Shown here in pieces: positions 58,988 through 64,000 of a stretch of DNA of 64,000 bases; position 1 is the stretch's first letter, and the number at the start of each line of letters is the position of its first letter. The notes under the pieces were generated by a model. The model saw only the letters and a list, made by a program, of their open reading frames with translations. It was not told the DNA's origin and ran no database searches. Made by a program: the position numbers and the translations under genes. This DNA is from Salinimicrobium flavum (GTDB taxonomy: Bacteria > Bacteroidota > Bacteroidia > Flavobacteriales > Flavobacteriaceae). The DNA is taken from contig NZ_JBHULT010000006.1 in the NCBI RefSeq assembly GCF_042684505.1, forward strand, positions 744,001-808,000. The letters run 5' to 3'.

Positions 58988-59353
58988 ATGAAAAAAGTAT
59001 TTATTTTTAAAGGTTTCTTGTTAATGATACTCGTTACGGTGACTTCTTGTGGAAGTGATGAACTTGTCGAAAAAAACCTGCGGGGGGAATGGATAGAAGT
59101 AACGCCGGTGGAAGATCGCACTACCCTCATCTTTACGGCAGAGAACCTGATGAGCAGGATAGACGGTGAAGGTAACCAGGAAAATTATACCTACAGGATT
59201 GACGGAAATGCTATTTTCTTAAGCCTCGCCGGACAGCAGGGAACCACAGAACTGTATTTTAATAAGATCGAACCGGGAAGGTTCAAAATAGGTAATCTGT
59301 ACCTTTCTACTCCTGAAAGTGATGAAGTGATCATGGTCTTTGAAAGGATTTAA
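58988..59353 (+). CDS. Hypothetical lipocalin-like lipoprotein
   Basis: 121 residues, lipobox VTSC (Cys21). Short strands typical of lipocalin-like Bacteroidota lipoproteins (LRGEWIEVTPVEDRTTLIFT, MSRIDGEGNQENYTYRID). Function unknown. The 127 bp after it hold no gene, then the inverted repeat at 59440-59475. Confidence 0.6.
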   Translation: MKKVFIFKGFLLMILVTVTSCGSDELVEKNLRGEWIEVTPVEDRTTLIFTAENLMSRIDGEGNQENYTYRIDGNAIFLSLAGQQGTTELYFNKIEPGRFKIGNLYLSTPESDEVIMVFERI

Positions 59354-59439
59354 AGAAGAACCAAGATCGCTGCGCGGTTTAAAAAGATTCAAGACCACTG
59401 TGCTTCAAGAATCAAGATCCAGAGCTTTTTCTGGATTTA

Positions 59440-59475
59440 ATCCTTTCGGGGTTCCAAACCCTGAAAGGGTTGATT
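59440..59475. repeat. Palindromic intergenic repeat
   Basis: ATCCTTTCGGGGTT and AACCCTGAAAGG pair across a CCA loop, followed by another AAGGGTTGAT. The motif resembles scattered palindromes often seen between flavobacterial genes. It is separate from the nearby terminator at 59489. Confidence 0.6.
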
Positions 59476-59488
59476 AAAGTACAAACAA

Positions 59489-59518
59489 AAAACCCGCTCC
59501 TTTTCAGAAGCGGGTTTT
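59489..59518 (-). terminator. Intrinsic terminator of the ribosomal operon
   Basis: AAACCCGCT and AGCGGGTTT arms with a CCTTTTCAGA loop and T run on the minus strand, 23 bp past tsf. Confidence 0.88.
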
Positions 59519-59540
59519 AATATGATTTTTTCCGAAGAAA

Positions 59541-60365
59541 TTATCCTAAAGCAACTCTTTCAAAAGCAACAACTTTAAGGTTTGCATCTTCAGACTTCAC
59601 GTATTCAGCAACAGACATTTTGCTGTCTTTGATGAAATCCTGGTTAACCAAAGTGTTGTCTTTAAAGAAACGCTTGATCTTACCTTTAGCGATATTGTCT
59701 AACATTTCTTCAGGCTTACCTTCCTGTCTTAACTGATCTTTAGCGATCTCGATCTCTTTCTCGATGATAGACTGGTCAACACCTTCTTCATTAAGGGCAA
59801 CCGGGTTCATGGCAGCAGCCTGCATAGAAACGTTCTTGGCTACCTCTTCAGCGTTGGCTGTCTTTGCAGAAAGACCTGTAAGAACAGCGATCTTGTTACC
59901 GGCGTGGATGTAAGACCCAACGAAAGGAGCCTCAAGGGTTCTGAAGTCACCAATCTCGATCTTCTCACCAATTACTCCGGTTTGCTCAGTCAATTTATCC
60001 TGAACTGTGATCCCTTTGTAATCCTTTGAAAGTAATTCCTCTTTAGAGTTGACATCCATAGCAAGATCTGCAAAATCTTTTGCCAGTTGAATGAAAGAGT
60101 CATTTTTAGCAACGAAATCTGTCTCACAGTTAAGAGATATTATTACACCTCTGCTGTTGTCTGCATTTACGTTAGCGATCGCAACTCCTTCAGAAGATTC
60201 TCTGTCGGCACGGTTAGCAGCTACTTTTTGACCTTTTTTACGAAGGACCTCGATAGCTTTATCGTAATCTCCTTCAGCTTCAACTAGTGCCTTTTTACAA
60301 TCCATCATACCGGCACCGGTAGCTTGTCTTAATTTATTTACTTCTGCGGCGGTTATTTTAGCCAT
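59541..60365 (-). CDS. tsf: Translation elongation factor Ts
   Basis: 274 residues. The N-terminal UBA-like domain (KITAAEVNKLRQATGAGMMDCK…) and the TDFVAKND core in the EF-Tu-contacting region are present, followed by the long coiled C-terminal domain. It exchanges GDP for GTP on EF-Tu. Last gene of rplM-rpsI-rpsB-tsf; a stable hairpin lies in the 90 bp between it and rpsB. Confidence 0.97.
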   Translation of the reverse strand: MAKITAAEVNKLRQATGAGMMDCKKALVEAEGDYDKAIEVLRKKGQKVAANRADRESSEGVAIANVNADNSRGVIISLNCETDFVAKNDSFIQLAKDFADLAMDVNSKEELLSKDYKGITVQDKLTEQTGVIGEKIEIGDFRTLEAPFVGSYIHAGNKIAVLTGLSAKTANAEEVAKNVSMQAAAMNPVALNEEGVDQSIIEKEIEIAKDQLRQEGKPEEMLDNIAKGKIKRFFKDNTLVNQDFIKDSKMSVAEYVKSEDANLKVVAFERVALG

Positions 60366-60392
60366 AGTCTTAAATGTTTTATTGAATGAATA

Positions 60393-60432
60393 AGTCGTTT
60401 AGCTAATTTGCGGAGAAAGAAACTAAACGACT
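60393..60432 (-). promoter_or_regulatory. Intercistronic hairpin between rpsB and tsf
   Basis: AGTCGTTTAG (60393-60402) and CTAAACGACT (60423-60432) are perfectly complementary across a 20-nt loop. No T tract follows, so it is more likely an mRNA-stability or attenuation element than a terminator. Confidence 0.6.
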
Positions 60433-60455
60433 CATATGATTAACTGTATGTCTTA

Positions 60456-61361
60456 CTATTCTTCTTCGCCTTCGTTAGAACGTGATTTTTCCAAAGTCTC
60501 TTTTTTAGACTCCAGTTTTACGTCTTCCTGAGCTTCCTTCATATCTTTCTGATCCTGGGGATCTGTAGAAGGAACTTCAGTTTCTAACTTTGGCTTTCTT
60601 TCTCTAGTAACTTTTTTCGGCTTGTCTTCAGCTGGAGAATCCTCTTTAGAATCCTCTTTATCCTTTCCGGCTTTTCTGTCAGACAATCCTTCTACTATAG
60701 AATCTGCAACATAAGAAACAACTTTGCTGATTGATTTTGAAGCATCATCATTTGCAGGGATCACATAATCCACATCTCTTGGATCTGAATTGGTGTCGAC
60801 CATTGCAAAAATTGGAATGTTTAATTTTTGAGCTTCTTTAACCGCGATGTGTTCACGAGTGATGTCTACCACGAATAGCGCACCCGGTAGGCGGCTCATT
60901 TCAGAAATAGAACCTAAGTTTTTCTCCAACTTAGCTCTTAAACGATCTACTTGTAAGCGTTCTTTTTTAGAAAGGGTGTTGAAAGTACCGTCTTTCTTCA
61001 TTCTGTCAATAGAGGCCATTTTTTTAACGGCTTTTCTAATGGTGATGAAGTTGGTCAACATACCACCAGGCCATCTTTCTGTGATGTAAGGCATGTTAGC
61101 TCTTTCGGCTTGTTCAGCAACGATTTCCTTTGCCTGTTTCTTGGTAGCTACGAAGAGTATTTTTCTACCGCTGGCTGCGATCTTTGCAAGGGCCTCTCCG
61201 GCTTCCTGCATTTTAGCAGCACTCTTATAAAGGTTGATGATGTGAATCCCGTTGCGCTCCATGTATATATAGGGAGCCATGTTTGGATTCCATCTTCTTG
61301 TGAGGTGTCCAAAATGTACACCTGCATCAAGTAATTCTTTTACTTCTACTTTGTTTGCCAT
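60456..61361 (-). CDS. rpsB: 30S ribosomal protein S2 with extended acidic/basic tail
   Basis: 301 residues. The S2 core (LLDAGVHFGHLTRRWNPNMAPYIY, RPGGMLTNFITIRKAV, VDTNSDPRDVDYVIPANDDASKS) ends near 235 and is followed by ~65 residues of Lys/Asp/Glu/Pro-rich tail (KDKEDSKEDSPAEDKPKKVT…), longer than E. coli S2 (241) and a common flavobacterial extension. Located on the 30S head-platform junction. Followed by tsf as in most bacteria. Confidence 0.97.
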   Translation of the reverse strand: MANKVEVKELLDAGVHFGHLTRRWNPNMAPYIYMERNGIHIINLYKSAAKMQEAGEALAKIAASGRKILFVATKKQAKEIVAEQAERANMPYITERWPGGMLTNFITIRKAVKKMASIDRMKKDGTFNTLSKKERLQVDRLRAKLEKNLGSISEMSRLPGALFVVDITREHIAVKEAQKLNIPIFAMVDTNSDPRDVDYVIPANDDASKSISKVVSYVADSIVEGLSDRKAGKDKEDSKEDSPAEDKPKKVTRERKPKLETEVPSTDPQDQKDMKEAQEDVKLESKKETLEKSRSNEGEEE

Positions 61362-61527
61362 TTTTGTAATAGTTTACGTTCTGTTGAGATAGCAACCCAC
61401 AGGTGGCTACTTTCATAGTACGGCCCTGTGCGTTTAGATGCTAAACTAACCCCTGAAACCAGTTCAGGTTAACAACAAAAATCTTATGTTTAAATGAACT
61501 TTTTGGTGCCTTACGCACCAGGTAATA
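61362..61527 (-). promoter_or_regulatory. Structured spacer upstream of rpsB (possible leader)
   Basis: 166 bp with several nested pairings on the minus strand: CCTGAA/TTCAGG, ACAGG/CCTGT enclosing GGC/GCC and TACT/AGTA, and TAGC/GCTA around CACCTGTGGG. The complexity in a ribosomal operon suggests an S2-binding autoregulatory leader or processing site. No alignment was possible here. Confidence 0.4.
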
Positions 61528-61914
61528 TTAACGTTTAGAGAACTGGAATTTCTTACGAGCTTTCTTCTGACCGAATTTCTTACGTTCAACCATTCTTGGG
61601 TCTCTGGTAAGCAGGCCTTCAGGCTTAAGAGTAGTTCTGTTCTCAGCATCCAACTCTACCATTGCTCTTGACAATGCAAGGCGAATAGCTTCAGCCTGTC
61701 CCGTGATACCACCACCGTAAACATTGACTTTGATGTCAAAGTTCTCGTTGTTACCGGTAAGGTTAAGCGGCTGTCTCACTTTGTACTGAAGTGTGCTTGT
61801 AGAGAAGTAATCCTGAACGTCTTTTTTGTTGACAGTGATGTTTCCGCTTCCTGAAGAAAGGTACACCCTTGCAACTGCCGTTTTTCTACGGCCAATTTTG
61901 TGAATAACTTCCAT
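61528..61914 (-). CDS. rpsI: 30S ribosomal protein S9
   Basis: 128 residues: IGRRKTAVARVYLSSGSGNITVN at the N-terminus, GGGITGQAEAIRLALSRAM, and the universally conserved C-terminal SKR tail reached by KKARKKFQFSKR. It sits in the 30S head with the tail near the P-site. Start overlaps the rplM stop by one base (TAATG). Confidence 0.98.
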   Translation of the reverse strand: MEVIHKIGRRKTAVARVYLSSGSGNITVNKKDVQDYFSTSTLQYKVRQPLNLTGNNENFDIKVNVYGGGITGQAEAIRLALSRAMVELDAENRTTLKPEGLLTRDPRMVERKKFGQKKARKKFQFSKR

Positions 61915-62369
61915 TACTTAAGATCGTTTAAGTTAATAGTTTTTGGTTTTTGCGCTTCCAGATCATGGGTTGATCCCGCAAAAACTCTTAGGTTACGGAA
62001 AAGATCAGCTCCAAGTTTGTTCTTTGGAAGCATTCCTTTTACTGCATTTTCGATAAGTCTCTCAGGACCTTTACCAAATAATTCCGAAGCAGTTAAACTT
62101 TTTTGACCCCCAGGATAGCCGGTGTGGCGAATGTACTCCTTAGAGTCCCATTTCTTTCCTGTTAAGTTGATCTTTTCAGCATTGATAACAATTACGTTAT
62201 CTCCGCAATCAACGTGTGGGGTAAAATTCGCCTTGTACTTCCCTCTCAGTAGTTTCGCAACTATAGATGAAAGGCGGCCAAGGGCTTGTCCTTCAGCGTC
62301 TACAACAACCCAGTTCTTATTGACTGTAGCTTTGTTGGCAGAAACTGTTTTGTAGCTTAATGTGTCCAC
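61914..62369 (-). CDS. rplM: 50S ribosomal protein L13
   Basis: 151 residues. Characteristic blocks: WVVVDAEGQALGRLSSIVAKLLRGK, GDNVIVINAEKI, HTGYPGG and KGMLPKN, plus the C-terminal VFAGSTHDLEAQKP. An early-assembly 50S protein and the first gene of the four-gene operon. Confidence 0.98.
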   Translation of the reverse strand: MDTLSYKTVSANKATVNKNWVVVDAEGQALGRLSSIVAKLLRGKYKANFTPHVDCGDNVIVINAEKINLTGKKWDSKEYIRHTGYPGGQKSLTASELFGKGPERLIENAVKGMLPKNKLGADLFRNLRVFAGSTHDLEAQKPKTINLNDLK

Positions 62370-62456
62370 ACTAATTAAATTTACTTAATAATTAAACATT
62401 CCATTCCCTGCATAAAACAGGGGTGCAAATGTACAATTATAAATTTATATTACAAA
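62370..62456 (-). promoter_or_regulatory. rplM operon promoter and leader hairpin (candidate L13 leader)
   Basis: Minus strand: -33 TTTG (62453-62456) and -7 TACATTTG (62426-62433), 19 bp apart, the strongest promoter in the window. Just downstream CCCTG (62406-62410) and CAGGG (62418-62422) form a hairpin in the ~57-nt 5' UTR. An L13 autoregulatory leader is known in Bacteroidia; whether this is that motif needs covariance search. Confidence 0.6.
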
Positions 62457-62687
62457 TGGCAAATCATTAATTTGGAGGAGTAAAAGAATCTGATTTTCAG
62501 GCTGCTCCATTTTGGCTGAAAATCTCCGGTTTTGCTCCTGTTAACTTTCCGGAATTCTGCCCTGAATTGACCTGCTTCCCCACCTGTTCTTGTTCCCTTA
62601 ATAGTCTATTTTATCGACGAAATACATGTAATACCGACTAATGGGAAAATAAGTGTTAAAAAATTATTAAAATAAATTTTCCTCTCC

Positions 62688-62695
62688 TACATTTG
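62688..62695 (+). promoter_or_regulatory. -7 box of the 62722 lipoprotein gene
   Basis: TACATTTG, 26 bp upstream of the ATG; AT-rich sequence lies ahead of it. Confidence 0.55.
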
Positions 62696-62721
62696 TACCC
62701 TCAAAATGAATGACTTAACCT

Positions 62722-63324
62722 ATGAAGAAAATTTTACTTAATGCAGTGGCCGGAATTATGATGGCGCCACTTTTTATTGCATGCTCGGCAGATGAAATGA
62801 GCAGCGACGTTAATGAATTGAATGTTTCAGGAACCGCAAGCGGGGAGGATGTTCAGATAATGACCTCAGATCTGGTGGGAATCTGGAACATGTATTCCAT
62901 GTCTTCTTTGGAAGACACCGTAGATTTTGATCAGGATGGAAATTACACCAATGATCTTTTAGAAGAAACAGATTGTTTTGATGCCATGTATTTCGATTTT
63001 GAAAATACCGGTAATGTGACAACCACCCAGTCCCGATTATTCTTTAGTGCTGCAACCGGGATGTTTTCCTGTCAAACCACAAAAAATTATTCTGCCACTT
63101 ATAGTGTAGAGGAAGGGAATATCCTTACCATTAACTTTACGGTAAACAATGTTGATTACACAGAGACCAGATCGATCTCTCTTTATACAGAGAACGGAAT
63201 TCAATTTTTAAAGGTGACCCTTACAAAAGCTGAAACCAATGCTGCTGTTTATGTAGCTCCCGATCCCGGGAACACGGTGGCCTCAGAGATCCAAAAGATC
63301 GAAATGATCTACAAAAAACAATAA
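62722..63324 (+). CDS. Hypothetical lipoprotein, lipocalin-like
   Basis: 200 residues with lipobox FIAC (Cys21) and a Ser/Glu/Asn-rich linker. Strands such as LVGIWNMYSMSSLEDTVDF, YFDFENTGNVTTTQSRLF and CQTTKNYSATYSVEEGN follow the lipocalin-like pattern found in secreted flavobacterial lipoproteins. Two further Cys in the mature part (near 75 and 116) could make a disulfide. Function unknown. Confidence 0.6.
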   Translation: MKKILLNAVAGIMMAPLFIACSADEMSSDVNELNVSGTASGEDVQIMTSDLVGIWNMYSMSSLEDTVDFDQDGNYTNDLLEETDCFDAMYFDFENTGNVTTTQSRLFFSAATGMFSCQTTKNYSATYSVEEGNILTINFTVNNVDYTETRSISLYTENGIQFLKVTLTKAETNAAVYVAPDPGNTVASEIQKIEMIYKKQ

Positions 63325-63351
63325 GACTTTTTTTGCCCCCCGCAGTGATTG

Positions 63352-63378
63352 AACCCCTGAAACCTACTTTCAGGGGTT
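63352..63378 (+). terminator. Intrinsic terminator of the 62722 gene
   Basis: AACCCCTGAAA and TTTCAGGGGTT arms (loop CCTAC) followed by TTTTTTGTTTT, 28 bp past the stop. Confidence 0.92.
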
Positions 63379-63421
63379 TTTTGTTTTGATATAAGAATGC
63401 AATCTGGCAGGATTGATTTGC

Positions 63422-63566
63422 CTTGGGCTCAGCCCGCGGTTCATATGAAGGAATAAATAAGGATATTATATCAGCATCGGCCGTCCCTACGGCATTTTAA
63501 ATCTGACACCTCTTATTTCCACGGAATAAATTCCGGGGCTATGGATGTTTTCGTGCCGCTGGCACC
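63422..63566. repeat. REP-like cluster of hairpins
   Basis: Four short palindromes in 145 bp: GGGCT/AGCCC (63425-63435), GCCGT-CCCT-ACGGC (63480-63493), CCACGGAAT/ATTCCGGGG (63519-63538) and GTGCC-GCT-GGCAC (63553-63565). No coding frame. The set resembles intergenic palindrome arrays seen repeatedly in Bacteroidota, candidate targets of RAYT transposases such as the one at 15448. Confidence 0.6.
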
Positions 63567-63620
63567 TGTACAATTTCGAAGGTTTAATCTCACATCTAAG
63601 ATCTCACGTCTATAGTCTAT

Positions 63621-64000
63621 CTAATGTGCCTCCAGCCAATTAAGGCCTACTCCCAACTCTACTTCAAGCGGGACCTCCATTATAAAGGCGTTCTCCATTT
63701 CTTTTTTCACCAGTCCTTTGATCTCCTCTAGTTCAGGTTTGTAAACATCGAACACCAGTTCATCATGTACCTGAAGCAGCATTTTTGTCTGGTATTTACC
63801 TTCGTTTAGTTTTTTATGGATATTGATCATGGCCAGCTTGATGATATCTGCGGCACTTCCCTGAATGGGGGCATTCACGGCATTTCTTTCGGCCGCACCC
63901 CGCACCATCTGGTTTTTTGAGTTGATATCTCTTAAATATCTTCTTCTTCCCAAAACCGTTTGGACATACCCGTGTTCCCGTGCAAAATCAATTTGCTCGC
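63621..64000 (-). CDS. polA: DNA polymerase I, C-terminal part (continues past window)
   Basis: The frame stays open to 64000 and reads EQIDFAREHGYVQTVLGRRRYL, then NAPIQGSAADIIKLAMI and LLQVHDELVFDVY, ending with ELGVGLNWLEAH. These are motif B-side and motif C (VHDE, catalytic Asp) of family A polymerases. Only the last ~126 residues are inside; the exonuclease and fingers regions lie beyond the edge. Confidence 0.96.
   Translation of the reverse strand, partial: EQIDFAREHGYVQTVLGRRRYLRDINSKNQMVRGAAERNAVNAPIQGSAADIIKLAMINIHKKLNEGKYQTKMLLQVHDELVFDVYKPELEEIKGLVKKEMENAFIMEVPLEVELGVGLNWLEAH

Overview
The window reads as chromosome of a marine-type Flavobacteriaceae bacterium (Bacteroidota), probably close to Gramella, Salegentibacter or Zunongwangia; the genus is inference. 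The signs are flavobacterial promoters (TTTG or TTG, about 19 bp, TAnnTTTG), almost no Shine-Dalgarno sequences, many SPII lipoproteins and carboxypeptidase-regulatory-domain proteins, a short-chain type threonine dehydrogenase, and an ExbB/4-TM protein/ExbD/ExbD/PorT cluster. Housekeeping genes are intact, but two accessory genes carry single-base homopolymer indels, so either they are decaying or the assembly has indel errors.

Region 1 (1-5.02 kb) is an AT-rich accessory island. A restriction-modification pair with a divergent XRE regulator, an unknown membrane-anchored protein, and a twice-frameshifted OLD-family nuclease are separated by ~110-130 bp imperfect palindromes ending in GTTGTnnGC. 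These look like integron attC-type cassette boundaries, giving a defence-gene cassette array with no integrase in view. Region 2 (5.02-25.5 kb) is mostly minus-strand, with short, often single-gene units: a TauE permease, a secreted erythromycin-esterase-like fusion, an amidase, lipoproteins, a thioredoxin-fold protein, a REP-associated (RAYT) transposase, an M13 peptidase, and a plus-strand FAD/Rieske oxidoreductase. Four dispersed copies (A-D) of an element with a conserved loop, covarying stem and TATATTAG-like box sit 80-100 nt upstream of genes here. A 123-bp tandem repeat (~3 copies) abuts the TauE gene.

Region 3 (25.6-31.5 kb) holds threonine dehydrogenase, a cold-shock protein, aspS, and proA-proB. 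Region 4 (31.5-38.3 kb) is a four-gene tripartite efflux operon (tetR-tolC-hlyD-RND) with a palindromic operator over its promoter. Region 5 (38.3-47.9 kb) carries a polyprenyl synthase, the 2-oxoglutarate dehydrogenase E1-E2 pair, a retropepsin-like protease, tatD, a PlsC-like acyltransferase, an L-asparaginase, and tRNA-Ser(GGA). Region 6 (48-51.3 kb) is the ExbB/ExbD energy-transduction cluster followed by a PorT-like barrel. Region 7 (51.3-64 kb) is core informational: rpoN, asnS, an MMPL transporter, pyrH-frr, the rplM-rpsI-rpsB-tsf operon with structured leaders, a lipoprotein, a REP-like hairpin cluster, and the 3' end of polA.
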